Shown in pieces: positions 16,340 to 25,262 of a DNA stretch of 64,000 bases. Source of the stretch: Pseudomonadota bacterium (lineage in GTDB: Bacteria > Pseudomonadota > Alphaproteobacteria > Sphingomonadales > Sphingomonadaceae); the NCBI GenBank assembly GCA_021847605.1, contig JAJZQN010000018.1:1-64000 (forward strand), written 5' to 3'. Positions within the stretch are counted from its first letter, which is position 1. The number at the start of each line of letters is the position of its first letter. The position numbers and the translations under genes were made by a program. The notes beneath the pieces were generated by a model that saw only the letters and a list, made by a program, of their open reading frames with translations, did no database searches and was not told the origin of the DNA.

Positions 16340-17734
16340 ATGGCTGACACATATGACGTCATCGTTCTTGGCTCCGGCCCCGGTGGCTATGTCGCGGCGA
16401 TCCGCGCGGCGCAACTGGGCCTGAAAACCGCAATCGTTGAGCGCGAAAATCTGGGTGGTATCTGCCTCAACTGGGGCTGTATTCCGACCAAGGCGCTGCT
16501 GCGTTCGGCGGAAATCTTCCACTATATGCAGCATGCCGGGGACTATGGCCTGGCCGCTGAAAAGATCAGCGCCGACATCGCGGCGGTGGTGAAACGCTCG
16601 CGTGGTGTGGCCAAGCAGCTTAATCAGGGCGTGACGCACCTGATGAAGAAGAACAAGATCACCGTCCATATGGGCGATGGGAAGCTGGTCGCGAAGGGCA
16701 AGCTGTCCGTCACCAAGGACGGCAAGACCGAAGAGCTGACCGCGAAGAATATCATCGTTGCGACCGGCGCCCGCGCCCGCGACCTGCCCTTTGCGAAGGC
16801 CGACGGCAAACGGGTTTGGACCTATCGCCATGCCATGACGCCAAGTGAGATGCCCACCAAGCTGCTGGTCATCGGATCGGGCGCCATCGGTATCGAATTT
16901 GCGAGCTTCTATAACGACATGGGTGCGGAAGTGACCGTCGTCGAAATGATGGACCGCATCGTCCCGGTCGAGGACAAGGATGTTTCTGCATTTCTTGAAA
17001 AGGCGCTGACCAAGCAGGGCATGAAAATCATGACCGGTGCGGGCGTCGAGAAGATCGATGTCAGCGACAAGGGCGTAAAGGCAGCGATCAAGGGCAAGGA
17101 CGGCAAGGTCGTCGAAGGCGATTACAGCCATGTCATCGTTGCGGTCGGCATCGTGCCAAACACCGAGAATATCGGCCTCGAAGAATTGGGCATCAAGTCG
17201 GAGCGCGGCCACATCGTCACCGACGCGATGTGCAAGACCAATGTCGAGGGCATCTGGGCTATCGGCGACGTGACCGCACCACCATGGCTGGCGCACAAGG
17301 CGAGCCATGAAGGTGTGATCGCTGCCGAAGCGATTGCCGGCAAGCATCCCCACGCAATGGATGTACGCAACATTCCGGGCTGCACCTATTGCCATCCGCA
17401 GATCGCCAGCGTCGGCCTGACCGAGGCAAAGGCCAAGGAAGCGGGCTATGAGGTGAAGGTGGGCATGTTCCCCTTCATCGGCAACGGAAAGGCGATCGCG
17501 CTGGGCGAAGCGGAAGGCTTCACCAAGACGGTGTTCGACGCGGAAACCGGCGAATTGCTGGGCGCGCACATGATCGGTGCGGAAGTCACGGAAATGATCC
17601 AGGGCTATACCATCGGCAAGACGCTGGAGACGACCGAAGCGGAATTGATGGAAACGGTGTTTCCCCACCCGACCATCAGCGAATCCATGCATGAAAGTGT
17701 GCTGGCCGCTTATGGGCGTGCGCTCCATATCTGA
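16340..17734 (+). CDS. lpdA: Dihydrolipoyl dehydrogenase
   Basis: This is the E3 flavoprotein that reoxidises dihydrolipoamide with NAD+. The FAD motif 'VIVLGSGPGGYVAA' starts at residue 8, the redox disulphide Cys42-Cys47 lies in 'GGICLNWGCIPTKALL', the NAD motif is 'LVIGSGAIGIEFASF', and the C-terminal 'HPTISESMHE' gives the His-Glu catalytic pair. 464 residues is complete. Third gene of the pdhC-thioesterase-lpdA operon; its last bases overlap the likely start of the PAP2 gene. Confidence 0.95.
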   Translation: MADTYDVIVLGSGPGGYVAAIRAAQLGLKTAIVERENLGGICLNWGCIPTKALLRSAEIFHYMQHAGDYGLAAEKISADIAAVVKRSRGVAKQLNQGVTHLMKKNKITVHMGDGKLVAKGKLSVTKDGKTEELTAKNIIVATGARARDLPFAKADGKRVWTYRHAMTPSEMPTKLLVIGSGAIGIEFASFYNDMGAEVTVVEMMDRIVPVEDKDVSAFLEKALTKQGMKIMTGAGVEKIDVSDKGVKAAIKGKDGKVVEGDYSHVIVAVGIVPNTENIGLEELGIKSERGHIVTDAMCKTNVEGIWAIGDVTAPPWLAHKASHEGVIAAEAIAGKHPHAMDVRNIPGCTYCHPQIASVGLTEAKAKEAGYEVKVGMFPFIGNGKAIALGEAEGFTKTVFDAETGELLGAHMIGAEVTEMIQGYTIGKTLETTEAELMETVFPHPTISESMHESVLAAYGRALHI

Positions 17735-18350
17735 TCGTCACATTAGCGTAGCGAAAGGCGCGGGGGCTTTTGTCCTCGCGCTTTTTTGCGTTCTGATCAT
17801 TGCGTTGGCTCAGCGGGCCGGATGGCTGGATGGACTGAATGTCGGGCTGATGGAGGCCGCCGGGCGCGGGCGGGAGACGGCGTTCGGCGGCTCTGTGACG
17901 ATGGTGATGCGAATAGTATCGGCCATCGGGGGAACGGCAGGGCGGATCATATTGGTGATCCTCGTTCTGGCGCCGCTGCTGATATGCGGAATGCGCAAGT
18001 CGGCATTGTGGCTGCTGTTGGTCGTGATTGGCGGTACGTTGCTCAATCTGGGTTTGAAGCAGATTTTTGCTGCGCCCCGACCGGAGCTGCTGCCGCATCT
18101 GGACATCGTTCACAGCTACAGCTTTCCCAGCGGGCATTCGGCGGGGAACATGATCTTTTTCGGCGCTCTTGCGCTGCTGGCCGGGCGGCGATTGGCCTAT
18201 GGAGCCGCAGCGATGGTGGTCGCATTGATCGGAGTCAGCCGGGTATGGCTGGGCGTGCATTGGCCAAGCGACGTTACCGCCGGATGGATTGAGGGGCTGG
18301 GCTGGCTGATACTATGCGTAATCTGGCTACCAGCGCGGCGAGGGGAGTAG
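17712..18350 (+). CDS. PAP2-superfamily membrane phosphatase
   Basis: This integral membrane protein of about 212 residues has around six hydrophobic segments and all three motifs of the PAP2/lipid-phosphate-phosphatase superfamily: 'KQIFAAPRP' (KX6RP), 'YSFPSGHS' (PSGH) and 'SRVWLGVHWPSD' (SRX5HX3D). It probably removes phosphate from a lipid such as phosphatidate, PGP or undecaprenyl pyrophosphate. The ATG at 17712 overlaps the end of lpdA by 23 bases (an earlier ATG at 17691 is also in frame). Its 3' end overlaps the convergent DUF2142 gene by 24 bases. Confidence 0.87.
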   Translation: MGVRSISDRHISVAKGAGAFVLALFCVLIIALAQRAGWLDGLNVGLMEAAGRGRETAFGGSVTMVMRIVSAIGGTAGRIILVILVLAPLLICGMRKSALWLLLVVIGGTLLNLGLKQIFAAPRPELLPHLDIVHSYSFPSGHSAGNMIFFGALALLAGRRLAYGAAAMVVALIGVSRVWLGVHWPSDVTAGWIEGLGWLILCVIWLPARRGE

Positions 18351-19817
18351 CAGGGCGCGAACGATGCTCTGATGTGGCGGCATGCCATCGCTGGTGATAA
18401 AGCCATGGACCCAGAAACTGTCATAGGCGCTGGCGGCGGCAATTGAGCCTAATGCTATGGCGGAGAACATGAGCAGTCGCTGCGCACCGCGGATCGGTTG
18501 TGCCGGCGAGAGGGCAATCAGGACAAGTGGCAGAACCGGCAGGAAATAGCGGCCCTGCGTCCCCTGAATATAGTCAGCGCCGAGCGGTGTGCCGGTCAGA
18601 TACATAGCCGTTTCGATCAGCAGCGCGACGCCGAGCGCGATCAGCAGCCACCAAAGGCGTTGGACTATGCCGAAATGTGCGCCATTGCCGCCGGCGATCC
18701 CCGCACCCAGCATCAGCACGGCAAGCGGATAGGCGAGAAGGGGCAGAAGAATGGCGTTCCATCCGAAGCGGCCAACGATCTGAAGCGCGTAAACGGGCAC
18801 GCGCTCGGTGATGCTGGAGATGAGGATGTGCGCGAAAGCTGACGGATCGGCGAGGATCAGTGCGAGCTGATCGCGCAATGGCGCTGTCATCATCGTTTCG
18901 CCGGTCTTGCGCGATTGGATGTGGTAAAGAATCTGGCTACCCCCCGAGAGGTGCATCCAGAAAAGGAAGGTCGCTGCGCTGATGGCTGTGATGCCAAGGA
19001 TCAGGGCCGGGCGCAGGTCGCCGCGATGCTGTGGCCAGCGCAGGCCAGCAGCAATCAACGGAAGATAGACGCCTTTGGCAAGCGCGAGAATGGGCGCAGC
19101 GATCAGCAATGCGCCGGTACGCGCGGGTGTGGCGCCCATGAAACCGATGCGCAGGGCGAGGGCAAGGCCCAGAAAGCCGATACCGTTGATGACGGCATCG
19201 GGTGAGAGAGAACCTGTCTGATACGCGAAGGTAGGAAGCAAGGCGGTCGCGAGCATGGCGTTGCGACCAAAGGGCATCAGGCACAGCGCGGCGATTAAAA
19301 GAGCAAGGCCGGTGAGCGCATTGACCAGCCGTCCGGTATAGAAAGCGTCGATCCGGGTTTGCGACAGTGCCTGCCCCAGCAGCAGGCCCGCCGCACCGGG
19401 CGCGTAAAGGCTGGGCGCATAGCTGGCAACATTGGGATAATCGGCAAAATTCATGCCGGGGCGTTTGGTGTCTGCCGAACGGCTGCGATCGATCTGATCC
19501 TTTTTGAACAGGCGCAGTACCCGCGGCGTATCGGTCGGAAAGTCTACGCTGTGGATAGCCAGAGCGGAAAGAGGCAGTTCGGCACCGACGGCTTCGCCTC
19601 GATGCTGAGCGAACATCTGCCCCTGGGTTAGGGCTATCGCCTTCATATAATGTTGATTTTCATCCGGTGCCTGAAATGGTGGCGTCATAATGGCAAAGAA
19701 AAGGGTAAGCGCGCAGACGAAGACCAGAAGGAGCTTTTCAACACGGGTCCATGCTGCTGACAGCAACATATCGGCACGCCCTTTACGGTCCGTGGAAATC
19801 TGCTCTCTACGCATCAT
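18327..19817 (-). CDS. DUF2142 multispanning membrane protein
   Basis: This 496-residue protein has about ten hydrophobic helices. Just after the first helix it carries 'MTPPFQAPDENQHYMKAIAL', the PPFQxPDExxH signature of the DUF2142 family, membrane proteins often linked to cell-surface polysaccharide or glycosyl transfer and distantly like GT-C glycosyltransferases (acidic residues in the first periplasmic loop). The function is not known. Start ATG-ATG at 19812-19817. It is transcribed toward and overlaps the PAP2 gene. Confidence 0.8.
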   Translation of the reverse strand: MMRREQISTDRKGRADMLLSAAWTRVEKLLLVFVCALTLFFAIMTPPFQAPDENQHYMKAIALTQGQMFAQHRGEAVGAELPLSALAIHSVDFPTDTPRVLRLFKKDQIDRSRSADTKRPGMNFADYPNVASYAPSLYAPGAAGLLLGQALSQTRIDAFYTGRLVNALTGLALLIAALCLMPFGRNAMLATALLPTFAYQTGSLSPDAVINGIGFLGLALALRIGFMGATPARTGALLIAAPILALAKGVYLPLIAAGLRWPQHRGDLRPALILGITAISAATFLFWMHLSGGSQILYHIQSRKTGETMMTAPLRDQLALILADPSAFAHILISSITERVPVYALQIVGRFGWNAILLPLLAYPLAVLMLGAGIAGGNGAHFGIVQRLWWLLIALGVALLIETAMYLTGTPLGADYIQGTQGRYFLPVLPLVLIALSPAQPIRGAQRLLMFSAIALGSIAAASAYDSFWVHGFITSDGMPPHQSIVRALLLPSPRW

Positions 19818-19879
19818 CGTCCCTCGCTCCGGCGATAGGGGCCGGGTAGCTGGGGCATCGATAGCAGGTAGCTCTTAAT

Positions 19880-19921
19880 ATTTCGCCCGCGTTGAGGAAT
19901 ATTGCTCAATGCGGGCGAAAT
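19880..19921 (-). terminator. Strong hairpin after corC, likely transcription terminator
   Basis: Arms 19880-19896 and 19905-19921 match at 16 of 17 positions (ATTTCGCCCGCGTTGAG against its complement, one G-T) around an 8-base loop. It lies 19 bases after the corC stop and 63 bases before the DUF2142 start. The short A/T tail is weak, but the stem is among the longest in the window. Confidence 0.65.
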
Positions 19922-19939
19922 GACAGTGGGATGTTAAAA

Positions 19940-20884
19940 TCAGTCCGCGTCGGTTTCTTTCTGTCCGACCGGCGGATGCAGGCGCAGGCGGGTGACGCGC
20001 CGACCATCACTCGCGACGATCTCCAGTTTCCAGCCGCTTTCTTCATGCTCCAGGATTTCGCCCGGTTCCGGGACATGGCCTGCAAGCACGAAGGCAAGTC
20101 CGCCAAGCGTGTCTACATCCTCCTCGACATCGCCCAGTTTCTTGTCGATTTCCTCGGCCACATCTTCCAGTTCTGCGCGGGCATCCGCCTCCCACAGGCC
20201 TCCGTCGAGGGGAACGAGCATCGCTTCGGGGGCGTCGTCATGCTCGTCCTCGACTTCACCGACAATCTCTTCCACCAGATCTTCGAACGTCAGCAGCCCT
20301 TCGGTGCCGGAATATTCGTCCAGCACGATGGCAAGATGAGTACGCTTGGCACGCATTTCGGCAAGCAGATCAAGCGCGCCCATGCTTTCGGGCACATAGA
20401 GCGGCTGACGGATCAGCGGTTCCAGCGTCTCTGGCACAGGGGATTTACCCGCCAAAATGGCGAAGGCGTCGCGAATGTGGACCATGCCCACGATGGTATC
20501 GAGCGTGTCGCGATAGACCGGGATACGGCTGTGGCCGGCTTCCGCAAAAAGGGCTGCCAGATCGGCAAAGCTCGCCTTTTCCTCGATCGCGACAATGTCG
20601 GATCGGGGGACAGCGACATCATCCACCGTATTTTCCGAGAAATGGAGCAGATTGCGTACCATCTGGCGTTCTATCGCCGACAGATCGCCTTTGGCCGATG
20701 GCGGGGCGCCGGGTTCCTGCTCTTCTTCATCATATTCGTCGAGGGCTTCTTCCAGTTCCTTTCGGAGGCTGGATTCTTCGCCTTCACCGAACAGAAGCGA
20801 CTTGATGCCGCTCCATAAACCGCCCTCGTTGCTACTACTGTCCGCTTCTTTCGAGGCGCTGTCTTTCGGGCTGCCTTCAGCCAT
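19940..20884 (-). CDS. corC: CorC/HlyC-family CBS-domain protein
   Basis: This 314-residue hemolysin-family protein has an acidic, low-complexity N-terminus (residues 1-70), a pair of CBS domains (about 85-205, 'DVAVPRSDIVAIEEKASFAD' and 'RIPVYRDTLDTIVGMVHI') and the CorC_HlyC transporter-associated domain at the C-terminus ('VDTLGGLAFVLAGHVPEPGE'). There is no N-terminal membrane domain, so it is the soluble CorC-type form thought to act in magnesium/cobalt efflux. It is the last gene of the fur-plsC-miaB-phoH-ybeY-corC run; in many alphaproteobacteria the next gene would be lnt, which is absent here. Confidence 0.9.
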   Translation of the reverse strand: MAEGSPKDSASKEADSSSNEGGLWSGIKSLLFGEGEESSLRKELEEALDEYDEEEQEPGAPPSAKGDLSAIERQMVRNLLHFSENTVDDVAVPRSDIVAIEEKASFADLAALFAEAGHSRIPVYRDTLDTIVGMVHIRDAFAILAGKSPVPETLEPLIRQPLYVPESMGALDLLAEMRAKRTHLAIVLDEYSGTEGLLTFEDLVEEIVGEVEDEHDDAPEAMLVPLDGGLWEADARAELEDVAEEIDKKLGDVEEDVDTLGGLAFVLAGHVPEPGEILEHEESGWKLEIVASDGRRVTRLRLHPPVGQKETDAD

Positions 20885-20893
20885 ATTCTGTTC

Positions 20894-21406
20894 CTAATCC
20901 CCTGTTGTGCGATCCCCATAGGGATCCGAAAGGCCTATCGACGCCAGCGCTGCAATTTCCAGCGCTTCCATCGCTTCGGCTTCATTGTCGTCCATATGAT
21001 CATAGCCGAGCAAATGAAAAGTCCCATGGACGATCAGATGGGTAGCATGATCGGCGATACTGATACCCTTTTCAGCGGCTTCCGCGGCGCAGACACCTTC
21101 TGCCAGAACGATGTCGCCCAGCAGAACCTCTCCATCATCGGTATTGGCCGTCGCCTGAAGCAAATCTTCCTGCACCATCGGGAAGGATAGCACGTTGGTC
21201 GGCTTATCCTTGTCCCGATAGGCGCGGTTGAGTTCATGCACTTCATCGTCGCTGGTCAATTTGACGGCAACTTCATACAATGTCTGGTCGGCAGCGAAGG
21301 CCGCATAGGGGCTGTGCGCGATGGCGCTGGCCACTGCGCGCTGGGCAAGAAATTCCCAATCGGTATCGGGCCAGCCTTCTTCATGGAGGACGGCAACTTC
21401 AATCAT
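20894..21406 (-). CDS. ybeY: Endoribonuclease YbeY (rRNA maturation factor)
   Basis: YbeY is a single-strand endoribonuclease needed for 16S rRNA 3'-end maturation and 70S quality control. The zinc motif HGTFHLLGYDH (H-x3-H-x5-H, His127, His131, His137) is intact, preceded by 'LGDIVLAEGVC'. 170 residues is normal. It ends 9 bases before corC and follows phoH, the classic order. Confidence 0.95.
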   Translation of the reverse strand: MIEVAVLHEEGWPDTDWEFLAQRAVASAIAHSPYAAFAADQTLYEVAVKLTSDDEVHELNRAYRDKDKPTNVLSFPMVQEDLLQATANTDDGEVLLGDIVLAEGVCAAEAAEKGISIADHATHLIVHGTFHLLGYDHMDDNEAEAMEALEIAALASIGLSDPYGDRTTGD

Positions 21407-21464
21407 GCTTTACACTCCGCCGTCCGGGACGAAGCGGTTCGGCCCGGACGGTTTTCAATCAATT

Positions 21465-22463
21465 TCAGGCATCCGGCCCCTCATAGGCCTGAACGATGCG
21501 TCCGACCACCGGGTGGCGGACAACGTCGGCGACACCGAAGGGGACCATGGCTATACCCTCCACACCGTCGAGCCGCGCGACGGCATCGGCAAGGCCCGAT
21601 GTGCCCGGTTGTGGTAAATCGACCTGCTTGGGGTCGCCACAGATGACCATGCGGCTGCCTTCACCAAAGCGGGTGAGAAACATCTTCATCTGGGCGATGG
21701 TGGTGTTCTGCGCTTCGTCCAGCACGATGAAGGCGTTGGACAGGGTACGGCCGCGCATGAAGGCGAGGGGAGCGATTTCAATTTCACCCGATGCGATCCG
21801 TCGTTCAACCTGTTCGGCCGGCAATGTGTCGTGCAGCGCGTCATAGATGGGGCGAAGATAAGGATCGACCTTTTCCTTCATGTCACCGGGCAGAAAGCCG
21901 AGTTTTTCGCCTGCCTCGACGGCAGGGCGCGACAGGATCAGGCGATCGACGCTGCCGGTGATCAACTGGCTGACGGCTTGCGCCACGGCAAGGTAAGTCT
22001 TGCCGGTGCCTGCCGGGCCGAGCGCAAAGATGATGTCGTTGCGCGTCAACGCCTCCATATAGGTGACTTGCGTCGCCGAGCGTGGAACGATCGTCTTCTT
22101 ACGGGTGCGGATCATCACCTTGGGCGGTTCGGCCACATCCTGACGAATGATGCCGTCCAGCGTGGGTTCCGATGACATGGCGATGACCGCCTCCACCGCG
22201 CCGGTATCGATTTCCTGCCCGGCGACGATGCGGTTATAAAGACCCGTCATGACGTCGCGCGCGCGCGCAGCGGCTTCGGCTTCCCCCTCGATCTGCAATT
22301 TGTTTCCGCGCGCGGCGATATAGACGCCGAGACGATTTTCGATTGCGACCAGATTACGGTCATATTGCCCAAATAGGGTGCCTAGCAGATGCGGGCGATC
22401 GAACGATACCTCCAGACGGGCGCGTTCAGCGGTTTCTGTGCGGCTATACGGCTTCTTACCCAT
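21465..22463 (-). CDS. PhoH-like ATPase
   Basis: This 332-residue PhoH/YbeZ protein has an N-terminal KH-like region and a P-loop domain with Walker A 'GPAGTGKT' (149-156) followed by 'FIVLDEAQNTT' (Walker B) and 'SRMVICGDPKQVDLP'. YbeZ-type proteins act with YbeY in ribosome maturation and RNA metabolism, which the adjacent ybeY supports. Start ATG at 22463. Confidence 0.92.
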   Translation of the reverse strand: MGKKPYSRTETAERARLEVSFDRPHLLGTLFGQYDRNLVAIENRLGVYIAARGNKLQIEGEAEAAARARDVMTGLYNRIVAGQEIDTGAVEAVIAMSSEPTLDGIIRQDVAEPPKVMIRTRKKTIVPRSATQVTYMEALTRNDIIFALGPAGTGKTYLAVAQAVSQLITGSVDRLILSRPAVEAGEKLGFLPGDMKEKVDPYLRPIYDALHDTLPAEQVERRIASGEIEIAPLAFMRGRTLSNAFIVLDEAQNTTIAQMKMFLTRFGEGSRMVICGDPKQVDLPQPGTSGLADAVARLDGVEGIAMVPFGVADVVRHPVVGRIVQAYEGPDA

Positions 22464-22567
22464 GGATCAGCCTCCCTTCCTCATCATTATCCATCGCATT
22501 CGACCTGTGGCAGGCCAGTTGTCGGGCAGATGGTTTCCCGTGGATACGGGATTGACGAGGCTTTGGT

Positions 22568-23917
22568 TCAAGCGGCCTTCCTCCTGCTGGGTTGTCCGGC
22601 CAGACTATTGGGGCCGGCACTGATGATTTCGACTTCGACCATATCGCCGATGCCCAGTTCCGGCGCGGTGATATGAACCGATTGAAGCCAGGGCGATTTT
22701 CCGATCAACTGACCGGGGTAGCGCCCCTTTCGTTCCAATAGAATATTGGTGCTACGGCCAACGGTGGCACTGTTGAAAGTGACCTGATGGCGATTGATCG
22801 CCGCCTGAAGCCGGGCGAGGCGTTCGTCCATGACTTCCGCCGCGATCTGTCCATCCATATCGGCGGCAGGCGTGCCGGGGCGCGAGCTATATTTAAAGCT
22901 GTAGCATTGGGCGTAACGGACCTGATCGACGATACGCAGCGTATCTTCGAATTCGGCGTCGCTTTCGCCGGGGAAGCCGACGATGAAGTCGCCCGACAGC
23001 GCGATGTCAGGGCGCATTTCCCGGACACGTTCGATGATGCGCAGATAGCTGTCGACGCTATGGCTGCGATTCATGGCCTTGAGGATGCGGTCATTGCCCG
23101 ACTGAACCGGCAGATGCAGGAAGGGCATCAGCTTGGGTTCTTCGCCATGAGCAGCGATCAGGCCGTCGCTCATGTCATTGGGATGACTGGTGGTATAGCG
23201 GATGCGGGCAAGGCCGGAAATTTTGGCCAGTTCGCGTACCAGTCCATCCATGCCCTGCATGCGGCCGCGATCATCTTCGCCGGTCCATGCGTTTACGTTC
23301 TGACCCAGCAAGGTGATTTCCCGCACGCCGCCATCGACCAGCGCCTTCGCCTCATCAAGGATAGCGTTCCAGCTGCGGCTGATTTCCGCGCCACGGGTAT
23401 AAGGAACCACGCAATAGGTGCAGAATTTGTCGCACCCTTCCATGATTGTCAGAAACGCTGTCGGACGCGCCTGTTTCGAGCGGGCGGGCAGCGCGCCGAA
23501 TTTGGAAGCTGCGGGCATGTCCGTATCCACGGCCGCTTCGCCACGACCGGCGCGGTCGATAAGGTCGGGTAGGCGGTGATAGGCCTGCGGCCCGACGACG
23601 ATATCGACATTGCGGGCGCGGCGGCTGATTTCGCTCCCTTCGGCTTGCGCGACGCATCCGGCGACGGCGATCATGGGGCGGGTGCCGTCATCCCGCGTCA
23701 TGCGACCAATGTCGGAATAAACCTTGTCCACCGCCTTTTCGCGAATGTGGCAGGTGTTGAGAATAACGAGGTCTGCGTCCACGCCCTCGGCAGCCGCTGT
23801 CATGCCACGTGCCCCCAGCATCTCTGCCATGCGTTCGCCATCATAGACGTTCATCTGGCAGCCGAAGGATTTGACGTGGAAGGTGGCTGGAGTTTTTGGG
23901 GCGTCGTTACGATTCAT
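22568..23917 (-). CDS. miaB: tRNA-2-methylthio-N6-dimethylallyladenosine synthase
   Basis: MiaB is a radical-SAM methylthiotransferase that converts i6A37 to ms2i6A37 in tRNAs reading UNN codons. The N-terminal UPF0004 domain holds Cys20 ('[10 protein letters not shown]'), Cys56 and Cys88 for one cluster; the radical-SAM cluster uses Cys162, Cys166 and Cys169 in 'CDKFCTYC'. A C-terminal TRAM domain runs from about 375. 449 residues, complete. Its ATG is 9 bases after the plsC stop. Confidence 0.95.
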   Translation of the reverse strand: MNRNDAPKTPATFHVKSFGCQMNVYDGERMAEMLGARGMTAAAEGVDADLVILNTCHIREKAVDKVYSDIGRMTRDDGTRPMIAVAGCVAQAEGSEISRRARNVDIVVGPQAYHRLPDLIDRAGRGEAAVDTDMPAASKFGALPARSKQARPTAFLTIMEGCDKFCTYCVVPYTRGAEISRSWNAILDEAKALVDGGVREITLLGQNVNAWTGEDDRGRMQGMDGLVRELAKISGLARIRYTTSHPNDMSDGLIAAHGEEPKLMPFLHLPVQSGNDRILKAMNRSHSVDSYLRIIERVREMRPDIALSGDFIVGFPGESDAEFEDTLRIVDQVRYAQCYSFKYSSRPGTPAADMDGQIAAEVMDERLARLQAAINRHQVTFNSATVGRSTNILLERKGRYPGQLIGKSPWLQSVHITAPELGIGDMVEVEIISAGPNSLAGQPSRRKAA

Positions 23918-23926
23918 GCGGTCCAG

Positions 23927-24676
23927 CTATACAGGTGGCAGCGGCGAAGAGAAAGGGTTCTGGTGTGCTGCAATGCTGGCGGTGATTTGTGCGTGCGCGC
24001 GAGCTGCAATAGCCTTGCGATCGGCGCACGAGGCCGGATCGAAAGGAGTCAGAAAGTGCAGAGTAACCGGCAATGTTCCCTTGCGCCCCAATATGCGGCG
24101 GGCGTTGGCGCCGTCTCCTTCGTCATCCAGCCAGGCAATATCCGATGATTGCAGACCATAGTCGATATGGACCGGCTGAATCATAACCGGGCGCGGTGGC
24201 GGCAGAAGGACGGCCAGCAGAGCCGGCTTGAACGGGAGTAGTCCAGTGCCGTCGCTGGTGGTTCCCTCCGGGAATAGGGCAACGGGTTGATGACCGAGCA
24301 AAGCGGTTCGCAACGCATCGATCTGACCCGCTAACGCGCCGCGGCGGTCGCGGGATACGAAGAGGGTGTTATTCTGTCTGGCGAGCCAGCCTACCACGGG
24401 CCAGCGGCCGACATCATCCTTCGATACGAAGGCGGCGCCCGTGGCTCCGCCGAGCGCCAATATATCAATCCAGCTTACATGGTTCGCAAGCAGGAACATG
24501 TCGCCATCATGCGGCTGGCCTGCGATCTGGACCCGTGCGCCGACTGAGCGGGCCGCAAGGCCGAGGAAAAGGCGGGGCCAGGGCGAATGGCGCCCTGCCG
24601 CTTTCCACAGCATATGGGGGATGAGGCACAGGATGAGGCTGAGCAATAGCGCCGCGATGCGCCATATCCGGCGCAA
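23927..24676 (-). CDS. plsC: 1-acyl-sn-glycerol-3-phosphate acyltransferase
   Basis: This is a membrane-bound lysophosphatidate acyltransferase of phospholipid synthesis. It has an N-terminal hydrophobic helix (about 6-24), the NHX4D motif 'NHVSWID' (His66, Asp71) and 'LFPEGTTSDG' (the EGT substrate-binding motif). 249 residues. The start appears to be a TTG at 24676, 13 bases after the fur stop; no in-frame ATG exists before residue 22, so coupling to fur translation is likely. Confidence 0.88.
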   Translation of the reverse strand: MRRIWRIAALLLSLILCLIPHMLWKAAGRHSPWPRLFLGLAARSVGARVQIAGQPHDGDMFLLANHVSWIDILALGGATGAAFVSKDDVGRWPVVGWLARQNNTLFVSRDRRGALAGQIDALRTALLGHQPVALFPEGTTSDGTGLLPFKPALLAVLLPPPRPVMIQPVHIDYGLQSSDIAWLDDEGDGANARRILGRKGTLPVTLHFLTPFDPASCADRKAIAARAHAQITASIAAHQNPFSSPLPPV

Positions 24677-24689
24677 GGGCGCGAGTGCG

Positions 24690-25112
24690 TCAGTTTTTCC
24701 GGTCGAGCGCGACGCCGTAAAGCTCCATGCGGTGGTCGACGAGGCGGAAGCCGAGCTTTTCGGCTATCTGCTTCTGAAGCAGTTCCAGTTCGGGATCGAC
24801 AAATTCGATTACATTGCCGGTTTCGACATCGATCAGATGGTCATGATGCGATTCAGGGGCCGCTTCGTAGCGCGCGCGGCCGTCGCCAAAATCATGGCGC
24901 TCCAGAATGCCGGCTTCTTCAAAAAGGCGCACGGTGCGGTACACGGTAGCGATGGAGATGCCCGGATCGATAGCGGCGGAACGACGATGTAGTTCCTCCA
25001 CATCGGGATGGTCGGTCGCGTCGCTCAATACCTGCGCGATCACTCGGCGCTGCTCCGTGATACGCAGCCCCTTTTCATGGCACAGGGCTTCGACGTCGAT
25101 CTTTCGGTTCAT
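24690..25112 (-). CDS. fur: Fur-family transcriptional regulator (Mur/Fur type)
   Basis: This 140-residue metal-sensing repressor has a winged-helix domain (10-80, recognition region 'GISIATVYRTVRLFEEAGI') and a dimerisation/metal domain with His89, His90, His92 ('ESHHDHL'). The CxxC pairs that hold structural zinc in gamma-proteobacterial Fur are replaced ('HLIDVETGNVIEF'), as in alphaproteobacterial Fur/Mur, where the protein may respond to manganese or iron. It heads the run into plsC and miaB. Start ATG at 25112. Confidence 0.92.
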   Translation of the reverse strand: MNRKIDVEALCHEKGLRITEQRRVIAQVLSDATDHPDVEELHRRSAAIDPGISIATVYRTVRLFEEAGILERHDFGDGRARYEAAPESHHDHLIDVETGNVIEFVDPELELLQKQIAEKLGFRLVDHRMELYGVALDRKN

Positions 25113-25206
25113 GCAGGCTCGCTTGAATGGCTTTTGCGGATAGTGGAGGGAGCCTAGCGGCTTTTACCTAATCAGGGAAGGGCTGATGCAGGAAAGGTCG
25201 ATACAG

Positions 25207-25237
25207 AAAAGGGAGGCGTCAATGCCGCCTCCCTTTT
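25207..25237 (-). terminator. Rho-independent terminator after mucR
   Basis: The stem GGGAGGCG (25211-25218) pairs with CGCCTCCC (25226-25233) around a 7-base loop and is flanked by an A-run on one side and a T-run on the other, so it can stop transcription from both directions. It is 26 bases after the mucR stop. Confidence 0.85.
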
Positions 25238-25262
25238 TCGTTTCTCTGATGAAGAGCCGGAA

